Shown: positions 17,812 through 27,531 of the stretch, in pieces
How the letters are laid out: each line of letters begins with the position of its first letter
Position numbering within the stretch: the stretch's first letter is position 1
NCBI RefSeq assembly: GCF_039724765.1
Contig: NZ_CP155729.1
Span: forward strand, 1,741,001-1,805,000
Direction: 5' to 3'
Source of the DNA: Sagittula stellata E-37
Lineage (GTDB): Bacteria > Pseudomonadota > Alphaproteobacteria > Rhodobacterales > Rhodobacteraceae
Length of the DNA stretch: 64,000 nucleotides
Notes under the pieces: generated by a model
What the model saw: only the letters and a program-made list of their open reading frames with translations
Told to the model about the DNA's origin: nothing
The model's database searches: none
Position numbers and translations under genes: made by a program

Positions 17812-17835
17812 GCACCCCGCGAGGGGTGCTTTTTT
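17812..17835 (+). terminator. Rho-independent terminator of carD
   Basis: A perfect 7-bp stem (17812-17818 with 17823-17829) with a GCGA tetraloop, followed by six T. It lies 28 bp after the carD stop. Confidence 0.9.
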
Positions 17836-17888
17836 CTTGTGCTGAAACCTGACTTGCCCGGCCCGTTTGCCGGCAAGACACTGCCGGC

Positions 17889-19787
17889 CTAGGCCACGTC
17901 CTTCTTCCCGCGCTCGTCCAGCGCCGTGAACAGGGCTGTCTCCAGTTCCTTTTCCAGCTCTTTTGCACGCGCGATATAGGGCTCGTTCTCGGACGCAGGC
18001 ACGCCCGGATTCCACAATTTGGCAAGTTCACGGACCGTGTTGCGGTCATGGTGGTAGAACGTCTCTTCGGCGATGGCGGCCTCATATTCGCTCATCCCGA
18101 TATTCTCCAACACGTAACGGCCCGCGCGCAGAGAGCTGTCGAACATTTCGCGTACGATGTCGTCTGCACCGGCCTGGTAGAGCGCATAGACGTGGTTGCG
18201 GTCGCGGGCGCGGGCGACGATGTGCAGATCGGGCCGGATGCGCCGGGCGTAAGCGACCAGCTTGGTCGTGGCCTTGTGATCGTCCAGAGCAGCCACCAGA
18301 ACCCGCGCCGATCCCAGTCCGGCCGCGTGCAGCAGCTCCGGGCGCGTCGGGTCGCCGAAGAACCCCTTGAAGCCGAAGCGACGCATGAGCTGGATGGTCT
18401 GCATGTCGTGGTCGAGCACCACTGTCCGGTAGCCGGAGCTTTGCACCAGCCGGTTCACGACCTGCCCGAACCGTCCGATACCTGCGATGATGACCGGGCC
18501 TTCCTCGTCGATCTCGTCCGCTTCGGCGGTTTCGGCATTTTCTTGGAACTTGCGCGCAAGGTGATCGAACAACAGGAAGAGGAGTGGTGTGATCATCATC
18601 GAGAGCGCGACGACCAGAAGTAGCCGGTCTGCCAGCGGCTCGGGGAACACGTCGAGCTGAAGTGCGAATGAGACGAGGACGAAGCCGAACTCACCTGCTT
18701 GCGCAAGCCCCAAGGTGAACAGCCAGAGGCCGCGGCGGCTCAGCCCGAAGGCGCGGCCAAGGCCATACAGCACGGCCCCCTTGATGACGATGACCGCCAC
18801 GGCGAGCGCGACGACAAGGAACGGCTCTTCGGCAAGGCGCTCCACATCGATCCCGGCGCCGACGGTGATGAAGAAAAGCCCCAGCAGCAGGCCCTTGAAC
18901 GGCTCGACACTCGATTCCAGTTCGTGCCGGAATTCGGAGTTCGCCAGCACAACGCCTGCAAGGAATGTGCCGAGCGCGGGGGACAGACCGACCAGCGTCA
19001 TCAGGAAGGCGATGCCGATGACGATCAGCAGGGCGACGGCGGTGAACATCTCCTGCAGGCGCGCGGAGTGGATAAACCGGAACAGAGGGCGGGCGCCGTA
19101 GATCCCGGCCAGAATGATGACCGCAATAATCCCGAGCGTGACCAGCGCCGCCTGCCAGCCTTCCAACCCGTCGACCAGCGACATGGCTGCGCCGTGGCCG
19201 TCACCGGCGTGATCGGCGGCATGCGCCGCGTCCGTTGCCCGTCGGATGCTGCCATCCGGATTGATCGCGACGGATGGCATGACCGCCAGCAGGGGCAGGG
19301 CGATCAGCATCGGGATCACCGCGATGTCCTGTGTCAGGAGGACGGAGAAAGCAGACCGCCCGCCGTTGGTCTGCATCAGGCCCTTTTCCGACAGCGTCTG
19401 CAACACGATGGCGGTAGAAGAGAGCGCCAGCGTCAAACCGATGGCAAGCGACGTCTGCCATGCCAGACCAAGCGCGATCGACCCCAACATGATCGCCGCA
19501 GTGGTCAGCACGATCTGCAAACCGCCGAGGCCAATCAGCCGATGCCGCATGTCCCACAATGCCCGTGGTTCGAGTTCCAGACCGATAAGGAACAGCATCA
19601 TGACCACGCCGAATTCCGCGAAATGGCGCAGGTCGTCGGTGTTGGCCACAAGCCCCAGTCCGGGCCCTATGACGATCCCGGCGAGCAGGTAACCAAGGAC
19701 AGAGCCAAGGCCCAGACGGGACGCGATGGGCACCGCGATGACGGCGGCGGCGAGGAATACTGAGGCCTGGAAAAGGAATTCGTACAC
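17889..19787 (-). CDS. Kef-type monovalent cation:proton antiporter (CPA2) with TrkA-N domain
   Basis: A 632-residue inner-membrane antiporter. Residues 1-390 hold about 12 TM segments of the CPA2 Na/H-exchanger fold; residues from about 430 form a Rossmann RCK/TrkA-N regulatory domain (IIAGIGRFGQVVNRLVQ...VVLDHD). It resembles KefB/KefC K+ efflux systems. A loop between TM segments carries a His/Asp-rich insert (HAADHAGDGHG). The start appears to be GTG at 19787. A K+-uptake gene (trkH) lies 4.6 kb downstream on the other strand. Confidence 0.87.
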   Translation of the reverse strand: MYEFLFQASVFLAAAVIAVPIASRLGLGSVLGYLLAGIVIGPGLGLVANTDDLRHFAEFGVVMMLFLIGLELEPRALWDMRHRLIGLGGLQIVLTTAAIMLGSIALGLAWQTSLAIGLTLALSSTAIVLQTLSEKGLMQTNGGRSAFSVLLTQDIAVIPMLIALPLLAVMPSVAINPDGSIRRATDAAHAADHAGDGHGAAMSLVDGLEGWQAALVTLGIIAVIILAGIYGARPLFRFIHSARLQEMFTAVALLIVIGIAFLMTLVGLSPALGTFLAGVVLANSEFRHELESSVEPFKGLLLGLFFITVGAGIDVERLAEEPFLVVALAVAVIVIKGAVLYGLGRAFGLSRRGLWLFTLGLAQAGEFGFVLVSFALQLDVFPEPLADRLLLVVALSMMITPLLFLLFDHLARKFQENAETAEADEIDEEGPVIIAGIGRFGQVVNRLVQSSGYRTVVLDHDMQTIQLMRRFGFKGFFGDPTRPELLHAAGLGSARVLVAALDDHKATTKLVAYARRIRPDLHIVARARDRNHVYALYQAGADDIVREMFDSSLRAGRYVLENIGMSEYEAAIAEETFYHHDRNTVRELAKLWNPGVPASENEPYIARAKELEKELETALFTALDERGKKDVA

Positions 19788-19930
19788 TTTGGCTGGGGCT
19801 CCTTGCTGTCCGCATAATGATGCGTGGCCTTGGCGGTCAAACGCAACATCCGGATCGAACCAAAGTCACATTGCGGGCGAATTGTTTAGCGGGAAATGGC
19901 CGTCTCCCGAAATTTGGGACGCGAGGTTGG

Positions 19931-20857
19931 TCATTCGGCGGGCAGGGCCAAAGGCGCACGCATGGGACGGCGGGGCAGGATCCGGGACCAACGTGGGGTT
20001 CCCGTCTCCGGCAGGAGCGCGCGCAGCCGTCCGAGGGGGAGGTCATTCGACAGAAACGCAGCATACAGCGGGAAGACTCCTGCGCGCAGGTAGGGCGACC
20101 AGTGACAGACCAGGCGCTGGGGTTCCGCTATGGGAAATCCTGCGGCGCGCAGCGTCTTCAGGCTGGTCGGGTCGTCGAGTTGCAGCGTCACGAGGTTCGG
20201 CAGGCGGGGCGTGCCGTGGCCCAGCATCCGGTCTTGCGGAATGGTCGGCGGCACCAGCCGTTCCAGAAGGAAATCGTACAGGTCGTTCTCGCGGCTGGTG
20301 ACGTTCAATACCTGCGTTGCCTGGCCGGATGCGCCGCTCAGGGCCGAGCAGGCCACCCCGGCGTATTCCGCCGCAGCCAACAGGACGGCGCGGCTGACCG
20401 CGCCCGGATTGCCGTATCCGATGGCGGTCAGGGCGACACGCGCGCCCAGCGAATGCGCGACAAGGTTCACGGGCCGGGCGGGGGCGATGCGTCGGATCTC
20501 GGCCACGAGGCGCGCCAGTGCATGTCCGGCGACCAAGGCTTCGGCGTGGGCGTCCCAGATCGTGCCCCGTGCCATCCAACCGAAAGAAATGCCCAGCCCC
20601 TCGCCATGCTGTCCGCGCAGGCCGAGGTGTCTTGGCCAACTGACAACCCGGGGATCGGTGACAGAGGGCACACGTGCGAAGATCGTGCGATGCGGACAGT
20701 GCTTCGGGTGGCCGGGCAGGTATTTGTAGCCGTGCACCATGACGGTCACCGGCCCCGGGTCTTCCGCCAGCGCCCGGCGCAGGGTGGGCGACAGCGGCGT
20801 CGTGGCGCCATGCAGGCGCGGTTCGCCGTCCGTCACAGTGATGCGTAGCATTGGCAT
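19931..20857 (-). CDS. Alpha/beta hydrolase of unknown substrate
   Basis: A 308-residue protein with an alpha/beta hydrolase core: VTVMVHGYKYLPG (oxyanion His-Gly) and nucleophile elbow AHSLGAR near residue 150. It has no signal peptide. Its start could be 20857 or 20851 (MLRITV). It is transcribed away from metZ, so the intergenic region carries divergent promoters. Substrate cannot be inferred. Confidence 0.65.
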   Translation of the reverse strand: MPMLRITVTDGEPRLHGATTPLSPTLRRALAEDPGPVTVMVHGYKYLPGHPKHCPHRTIFARVPSVTDPRVVSWPRHLGLRGQHGEGLGISFGWMARGTIWDAHAEALVAGHALARLVAEIRRIAPARPVNLVAHSLGARVALTAIGYGNPGAVSRAVLLAAAEYAGVACSALSGASGQATQVLNVTSRENDLYDFLLERLVPPTIPQDRMLGHGTPRLPNLVTLQLDDPTSLKTLRAAGFPIAEPQRLVCHWSPYLRAGVFPLYAAFLSNDLPLGRLRALLPETGTPRWSRILPRRPMRAPLALPAE

Positions 20858-20944
20858 GGCAGCGTCCCACTACATCTTGTGGATGACCCGTAGCTTCAGC
20901 CTGCGAAAGATTGATGAAAGCGCGGTGACCGCTCTGTGACGCTC

Positions 20945-20973
20945 TTGAAATGTGTCCTTAACGTCTCTATGCG
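20945..20973 (+). promoter_or_regulatory. Candidate sigma-70 promoter of metZ
   Basis: TTGAAA (20945-20950), a 17-bp spacer, then TATGCG (20968-20973). The predicted start near 20980 coincides with the first base of the riboswitch-like P1 stem, which supports both calls. Confidence 0.5.
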
Positions 20974-20979
20974 TGCCCG

Positions 20980-21106
20980 CGTGGCGATTTGTTACCGGAT
21001 TGCGGGCCACGGCGGGCATCATTCGTGTCGGGCAGAAGTGTGAGGCGTTGCGTTTCGGCACTTCTGGTACGACGGACCAGACCTGTCAAAAGCCGCTAAA
21101 GAGGTC
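20980..21106 (+). promoter_or_regulatory. SAM-II-like riboswitch candidate in the metZ leader
   Basis: The leader starts with a 6-bp P1 stem (CGTGGC 20980-20985 with GCCACG 21006-21011). The P1 loop opens with GATTTG, as in SAM-II (metA motif) aptamers, and includes CC (20995-20996) and GCGG (21002-21005). Downstream is the SAM-II hallmark GCTAAA (21095-21100). It is placed so that CCGC (21093-21096) can pair with GCGG, and GG two bases after CTAAA can pair with CC, forming the expected H-type pseudoknot. Unusually, an extra 8-bp hairpin (21033-21040 with 21059-21066) sits in the third loop. SAM-II controls methionine genes in alphaproteobacteria. The assignment comes from motif matching by eye. 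Confidence 0.55.
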
Positions 21107-21109
21107 AGC

Positions 21110-21148
21110 CGAAAGCCCCCTTTCGCTTGGCCGAAACGGGGTTTTTTT
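21110..21148 (+). terminator. Terminator/antiterminator before metZ
   Basis: A strong intrinsic terminator: 21116-21125 pairs with 21132-21141 with one mismatch, followed by seven T (21142-21148), only 18 bp before the metZ ATG. A competing 6-bp hairpin (21110-21115 with 21120-21125, 4-nt loop) would sequester the 5' arm. The upstream gene is divergent, so this terminator can only act on transcripts heading into metZ, which fits transcription attenuation. Confidence 0.8.
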
Positions 21149-21166
21149 GTTGGAAGGATCAACAAC

Positions 21167-22342
21167 ATGGAACGCAGCAAACGCACCCGGCTCGTGCATG
21201 GCGGCACGAAACGCAGCCAATGGGGCGAGATGTCGGAAGCGATTTTCCTGACGCAGGGGTTCGTCTACGAGACGGCCGAGGCGGCCGAGGCCCGTTTCGT
21301 CAAGGCGGGCGACGACGAGTTCATCTATGCCCGCTACGGCAACCCGACCATGCGCATGTTCGAAGAACGCCTGTCCGGCTACCTCGGGTTCGAGGACGGC
21401 TTTGCCTGTGCGTCCGGCATGGCGGCGGTGAACGGCGCATTGATGGCGCTGACCAAGGCCGGAGACCACGTTGTCGCGTCCCGGGCCCTCTTCGGGTCCT
21501 GTCTTTACGTACTGGAAGACGTGCTGGCCCGGTTTGGCGTCGAGGTTACACTGATCGACGGCACGGACAACGCGGCATGGGAAGCGGCTGTTCGAGACGA
21601 TACGCGTCTGGTCTTCCTCGAATCCATTTCCAACCCGACGCTTGAGGTGATCGACCTCGCGCATGTCTGCAAGGTCGCCCATGCCAAGGGCGCGCTGGTT
21701 CTGTGCGACGACGCCATGGCAACGCCGGTCTATTCCTATGCCCGGGCGTGCGGCGCCGACATCTCCATCGTATCGACCACAAAGCATGTGGACGGACAGG
21801 GGCGCATGCTGGGCGGTATGATCTGCGGCCCGAAGGAACTGATCCGCGGACCCATCGAAGCCTACATGAAGCATTCGGGCGGCGCGATGAACCCGTTTAC
21901 CGCCTGGACGCACCTTAAGGCGCTGGAAACGCTCGAACTGCGGGTTCGCGCGCAGGCGCAGGGGGCAATGGCGCTCGCGGAAGCACTGAACGGCCACGAA
22001 AAGCTGAACCATGTCCGGTATCCGACGCACGCCGCGCATCCGCAGCATGAGTTGGCGCGGTCGCAGTCGGAGGCGGGGGGCACTGTATTGTGCTTCGACA
22101 TCAAGGGCGGCAAGGACGCGTGTTTTCGCTTCTTGAACGCGCTCGAGATCGTGCTCATCTCCAACAACTTCGCGGATGCGAAGACCATCGCGACCCATCC
22201 CGCGACCACCACGCACCAGCGTCTGCCGCAGGAACAGAAGGACATTCTGGGAATCACGCCGGGTCTGGTTCGTCTGTCCGTCGGGCTGGAAGACACAAGA
22301 GACATCCTTTCCGACCTGCTTCAAGCGTTGGAGTCTGCATAA
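21167..22342 (+). CDS. metZ: O-succinylhomoserine sulfhydrylase MetZ
   Basis: A 391-residue PLP enzyme of the Cys/Met metabolism family, which converts O-succinylhomoserine and sulfide to homocysteine. The PLP-binding Lys is K206 in VSTTKHVDGQGR. The N-terminus (RLVHGGTKRSQWGEMSEAIFLTQGFVY) is characteristic of MetZ rather than cystathionine enzymes. GGAAGGA lies 8 bp upstream of the ATG. Expression is probably under the attenuator/riboswitch leader just upstream. Confidence 0.92.
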   Translation: MERSKRTRLVHGGTKRSQWGEMSEAIFLTQGFVYETAEAAEARFVKAGDDEFIYARYGNPTMRMFEERLSGYLGFEDGFACASGMAAVNGALMALTKAGDHVVASRALFGSCLYVLEDVLARFGVEVTLIDGTDNAAWEAAVRDDTRLVFLESISNPTLEVIDLAHVCKVAHAKGALVLCDDAMATPVYSYARACGADISIVSTTKHVDGQGRMLGGMICGPKELIRGPIEAYMKHSGGAMNPFTAWTHLKALETLELRVRAQAQGAMALAEALNGHEKLNHVRYPTHAAHPQHELARSQSEAGGTVLCFDIKGGKDACFRFLNALEIVLISNNFADAKTIATHPATTTHQRLPQEQKDILGITPGLVRLSVGLEDTRDILSDLLQALESA

Positions 22343-22458
22343 AGTCGCTCTAAAAGTGAACCGGAGGGCGGTTAGACACGTAGACTAGTCGATATTGGAT
22401 TTTCCGCCGCGCAGACATAGGTTAGGCGGTGGAAGTAATGGGCAGGGGACAACCCTTC

Positions 22459-23559
<1,101 letters not shown>

Positions 23560-23583
23560 TCCGGACCCGGCAAAACGACCATG

Positions 23584-23611
23584 CGCCCGCCCTTCAGGCG
23601 GGCGTTTTTTT
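23584..23611 (+). terminator. Rho-independent terminator of folE2
   Basis: A perfect 8-bp GC stem (23584-23591 with 23597-23604), a 5-nt loop, and seven T. Confidence 0.9.
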
Positions 23612-23728
23612 GCGCATTCGGCCATGTCGACCGGGGTGTTTCGCTTCGTCTACCTTTTCTGAACCGGAAAAGCGCTAGGTTGAGGCGCGTGGGAGGAAAC
23701 CAGCAACCGTTTGGAGAAGGTTTCCTGA

Positions 23729-23956
23729 ATGACTCGAGACAATGTGCAGCTCCGGATCGGGCATGTTTCTCTCTACAACAAGATAGACTGGTTTCTCGCC
23801 GAGCGCGGGCTTGGCTTTAATCCCGGCAGCCTCAGACGCGCCCGCCTGCGCCAGATCATCGAGTTGGAAACGCTCAGCGATTCCGATCTGGAAAGGATCG
23901 GATTGACCCGCGACGACATCCTCCCACACGTTTTCCGCGACCTGCTTCAGGCTTGA
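23729..23956 (+). CDS. DUF1127-like small protein
   Basis: A 75-residue protein. The C-terminal half (LRQIIELETLSDSDLERIGLTRDDI) resembles the LSDRELxDIGLxRxDI core of DUF1127 proteins; the N-terminal 35 residues are not typical of the family. An AGAAGG tract precedes the ATG. DUF1127 proteins are small basic RNA-linked proteins in alphaproteobacteria; this one is acidic at its C-terminus, so a different role is possible. Another DUF1127 gene lies at 31290-31505. Confidence 0.5.
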   Translation: MTRDNVQLRIGHVSLYNKIDWFLAERGLGFNPGSLRRARLRQIIELETLSDSDLERIGLTRDDILPHVFRDLLQA

Positions 23957-24386
23957 CCCCGGGGCGCTGGCCAAGCACCTTGGCGGGACGCTTTGCGGGG
24001 AACGGAATGGACGAGCCAAAGGATCATCGCCTTCGCGGCACGTCCGTATTCGATCTGACGGGCGCGCAAACCTCGGTGTGGCAATGCTGTTCTGAAAGCT
24101 GCCGGACGCCGGCGGCCTTCGTGGGCGTGGCGATCTTCGGGCAAGCTGACGGGCGGTCGCGGGGGCACTACAATGCGACGCGCCTGCTCGGGTACATTGG
24201 GGGGAAGTTCGGCGGAGCCTCCGGCTTGCCGCCGTTCGACACTTGCGCCGACGGCGGGATAGCCCCTCATTTCCGGGGCACGCGCTTCTCCGATCCTGAA
24301 GACGGCAACCCAAAAATCGCCCAACACGACCGGGGATGCGCTGACCTCGGCCCTGCCGTGACAGGCCCTGCGTGAGCGAGAGAGCC
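23957..24386. other. Unassigned 430-bp stretch
   Basis: No recognisable gene. Overlapping open frames occur on both strands (for example + 23953-24375 and - 23947-24327), but none has a clear RBS, a known domain or a convincing composition. It may hold the trkH promoter or remnants of a decayed gene. Confidence 0.4.
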
Positions 24387-25883
24387 ATGCGGCCCAGCTT
24401 GACAGCGTCGCGCGCGCGCCCCAAGGCTCCGGTCATGTTCGATATCCGTCCTGTCGCCTATGTCATTGGCCTGCTGGTGGCCGCTTTGGGCGCCTGCATG
24501 CTGTTGCCTATGCTTGTCGACTTCGCGGAAGGGCGGGGGGAATGGCATGTCTTCCTCGAAAGCGCGATCGTCACGATGACAACCGGCGGGTTGATCGCGC
24601 TTGCCTGTGCCAACCGTGTGCAAGAGGGGCTGACCATTCAGCAGACATTCCTGTTGACCACGGGTGTCTGGGCGGCGTTGCCGGTATTCGGTGCCATGCC
24701 CTTCGTGCTTGGCGCCACCGAAGCCAGCTTCACCGACGCCTATTTCGAAGCGATGTCGGGCATGACGACCACCGGCTCCACCGTGTTCTCTGGGCTCGAC
24801 GATCTGCCCAAGGGCCTGTTGCTATGGCGGGGCCTGCTGCAATGGCTGGGCGGCGTCGGAATCATTGTCGTGGCCATGGTGTTCCTGCCAGAGCTGCGTG
24901 TCGGCGGGATGCAGATCTTTCGCTCCGAGGCGTTCGAAACCATGGGCAAGATCCTGCCCCGCGCGACCGAGATCTCATCCTCCATCTCGACGATCTACAT
25001 AACGCTGACCCTGTTCTGCGCGATCGCCTACATCTTCACGGGCATGAACGCATTCGACGCGACGGTACACGCGATGACGACCGTCTCGACCGGGGGGTTT
25101 GCCAATTACGACGCCTCTTTCGGTGTGTTTTCGGGACCGGCGGAATATGTGGCCTCCGTGTTCATGATCCTGGCGGCCCTGCCGTTTGTCCGTTACGTCC
25201 AGATGATGAACGGCAACAACCGTGCGTTGCTGCACGACAGCCAGGTGATCGCTTTCGTGGGTGTGATCGTGGTGCTGTCCGTCGTCACGACGATCACGCT
25301 TCTGACGGTGTTTCCGCATCACCCGGAACAGGCCGTCCGTGAGGCGCTGTTCAATATCACCTCGATCATCTCAGGCACCGGTTATTCCAGCGTCGACTAC
25401 ATGAAATGGGGCGCCTTTCTGGTGGCGATGTTCTTCTTCATCGGGCTGATCGGCGGTTGCGCGGGATCGACGGCCTGTTCGGTCAAGATCTTCCGCTACC
25501 AGCTTCTGTTCGCCTCCATACGGGTGCAGCTGCGTCGCATCCGCGACCCGCATGGCGTCTTTATCCCGCGCTACGAAGGCCGTCCCATCGGTCCCGAGGT
25601 CATGAGCTCGGTGATGAGCTTCTTCGTCTTCTTCGTGGTGTCGCTGGGCGTGCTTTCGGTGGTTCTGAGCCTCCTTGGGCTCGACTTCATCACGGCGGTG
25701 TCTGCCGCGGCGACGGCGCTGGCCAACATCGGGCCGGGGCTGGGCGACCAGATCGGTCCCGCGGGCAACTTCTCGGGGTTGTCGGACGGCGCTAAATGGG
25801 TGCTGAGCTTTGCCATGCTCGCTGGCCGGCTGGAGTTGCTGGTCGTGTTCACCCTGTTCACCATCAGGTTCTGGAGAGGTTAA
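24387..25883 (+). CDS. trkH: TrkH-family potassium uptake protein
   Basis: A K+ channel-like uptake subunit of about 498 residues with 8-10 TM segments in four pore-like repeats. Filter-type segments are visible: MSGMTTTGSTVF, TTVSTGGF, ITSIISGTGYSS and ALANIGPGLG. It works with a cytoplasmic TrkA partner, which is not in the window. The start is uncertain: ATG 24387 follows a GAGAGAG tract, GTG 24372 is possible, and ATG 24435 (MFDIRPVAYVIG) matches the usual family N-terminus. The next gene starts 1 bp after the stop. Confidence 0.9.
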   Translation: MRPSLTASRARPKAPVMFDIRPVAYVIGLLVAALGACMLLPMLVDFAEGRGEWHVFLESAIVTMTTGGLIALACANRVQEGLTIQQTFLLTTGVWAALPVFGAMPFVLGATEASFTDAYFEAMSGMTTTGSTVFSGLDDLPKGLLLWRGLLQWLGGVGIIVVAMVFLPELRVGGMQIFRSEAFETMGKILPRATEISSSISTIYITLTLFCAIAYIFTGMNAFDATVHAMTTVSTGGFANYDASFGVFSGPAEYVASVFMILAALPFVRYVQMMNGNNRALLHDSQVIAFVGVIVVLSVVTTITLLTVFPHHPEQAVREALFNITSIISGTGYSSVDYMKWGAFLVAMFFFIGLIGGCAGSTACSVKIFRYQLLFASIRVQLRRIRDPHGVFIPRYEGRPIGPEVMSSVMSFFVFFVVSLGVLSVVLSLLGLDFITAVSAAATALANIGPGLGDQIGPAGNFSGLSDGAKWVLSFAMLAGRLELLVVFTLFTIRFWRG

Positions 25884-25884
25884 C

Positions 25885-27468
25885 ATGCGAACCCTTGGGG
25901 CGGAAATCAGCCATGCGTTGAAGGCGCGCGGGGTGGAGGTCGTGTTTGGCATCCCCGGCGTGCACAACGTTGAGCTTTATCGCGGGCTCGAAGAAGCTGG
26001 GCTGCATCACGTACTGGCGCGTCACGAACAAGGGGCCGGCTTTATGGCGGATGGCTACGCGCGGGCATCCGGTCGGCCGGGCGTCTGCTACCTGATCACC
26101 GGGCCGGGCTTCGTCAACGCGATGACGGCGCTGGGACAGGCCTACAGCGACAGCGTGCCGGTTCTGGCCGTGGCATCCTGCCTCGACGAAGTGGCGGCGC
26201 GGCGCGGCCAGTTGCACCAGATGCTGAACCAGACCGGGGCGGGGGCCTCGGTCTGCGACTGGTCGGAGGAGGCCCGTTCGCCGGAAGCCGCCTATGCCCT
26301 CATCGACCGCGCGCTGGGTGAGTTCGCGGCCGCGCGCCCCCGGCCCAAAGCCCTGCATGTGCCGATCTCGCTCCTGGAGCAGGCCGTGGCGCCTGCGCCC
26401 GCGCCCGGTGTGGCGACCGGTCTGCCCCAAGTGTCCCATAGCCGGATGACGGAGGTGGTGAACGCCGTGCTGGCAGCCGAAAGACCGCTCTTCGTATTCG
26501 GCGGCGGTGCGCGGGGCGGTGCGGAGGTCGCGGCGGATGTGCTGCGCATGACCGGTGCGGCCAGCTTCACGACGTACGCGGGGCGGGGCATCGTGCCGGG
26601 GGACACCCCTTTGCACTTCGGTTCCTCCCTCGCACGCCCTTCCAGTGCGGAGGTCTTTGCCCAGGCGGATCTGGTCGTGGCGCTGGGGACGGAACTGTCG
26701 GAGGTCGACCTGTGGCGAGACGAGCCAGGGCACAGCGGCCAGATGATCCGCGTGGACATAGACTCGGAGGTCCTGTCCGGCCTGAAGGCGGGCGACATGG
26801 CGGTCTGTGGCGATGCCGGCGCTCTTTTGCACGCGATGGCCGTGGCGATCCCGGCCCGGACAGAGGACCGGCGCCCGCGCTGGGATGCGGCGGCTGTCGC
26901 CCGGCAGCGCGCGTCATGGCGGGCGGAAATAATGTCGGAACGCCCCGGTATCGTCGAAGTTGCGGAGGCGCTTCGGGCGGTCATGCCGGACGACGCCATG
27001 ATCTATTCGGACATGACGCAGTTCGCCTACGGCGCGAAGGAGGTCTGGGACATGCCGCGCGCCGGACACTGGCATCACCCCTACGGATTCGGGACGCTTG
27101 GCTACGCCTTGCCGGCGGCGATCGGCGGGTCCGTGGCACGGCCCGGAATGCCCACCTGCGCCATCCTCGGTGACTATGGCCTGCAATACACCCTGCCAGA
27201 CCTCGGCACTGCCGTCGAACTGGGCCTGCCGCTGCCGATCCTCGTCTGGGACAACTCCGAACTGGGCGAGATCCGGGACGCCATGGTGCGCAGCCAGATC
27301 GCACCGAATTCCGTGGTGGCCCGCAATCCGGACTGGCTGGCGCTTGCCCGCGCGTACGGGGCTCAGGCGGTCCAGCCAGACAGCCTGACGGCGCTGCAGG
27401 ACGCCCTGACCGCCGCCTTCTCCGCCGATGGGCCGACCCTCATACGCATGACGCCGGCCATTGTCTGA
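25885..27468 (+). CDS. Thiamine-diphosphate enzyme, acetolactate-synthase-like
   Basis: A 527-residue TPP enzyme with the three usual domains. The catalytic Glu lies in LARHEQGAGFMADGYAR, and the TPP-Mg motif is GDYGLQYTLPDLGTAVELGLPLPILVWDN (GDx-NN type, ending in a single N). It resembles the acetolactate-synthase-like group that includes 5-guanidino-2-oxopentanoate decarboxylase (AruI) of the arginine transaminase pathway; I cannot fix the substrate. The start codon is set by GGAGAGG. It is coupled to trkH by position, though a functional link is not obvious. Confidence 0.75.
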   Translation: MRTLGAEISHALKARGVEVVFGIPGVHNVELYRGLEEAGLHHVLARHEQGAGFMADGYARASGRPGVCYLITGPGFVNAMTALGQAYSDSVPVLAVASCLDEVAARRGQLHQMLNQTGAGASVCDWSEEARSPEAAYALIDRALGEFAAARPRPKALHVPISLLEQAVAPAPAPGVATGLPQVSHSRMTEVVNAVLAAERPLFVFGGGARGGAEVAADVLRMTGAASFTTYAGRGIVPGDTPLHFGSSLARPSSAEVFAQADLVVALGTELSEVDLWRDEPGHSGQMIRVDIDSEVLSGLKAGDMAVCGDAGALLHAMAVAIPARTEDRRPRWDAAAVARQRASWRAEIMSERPGIVEVAEALRAVMPDDAMIYSDMTQFAYGAKEVWDMPRAGHWHHPYGFGTLGYALPAAIGGSVARPGMPTCAILGDYGLQYTLPDLGTAVELGLPLPILVWDNSELGEIRDAMVRSQIAPNSVVARNPDWLALARAYGAQAVQPDSLTALQDALTAAFSADGPTLIRMTPAIV

Positions 27469-27531
27469 CCGGCGTCACAGCAGTTCGACGGGCTGATTGG
27501 CCGCGCCGCCGAGGCGGGGCCGCTCCTTCGA

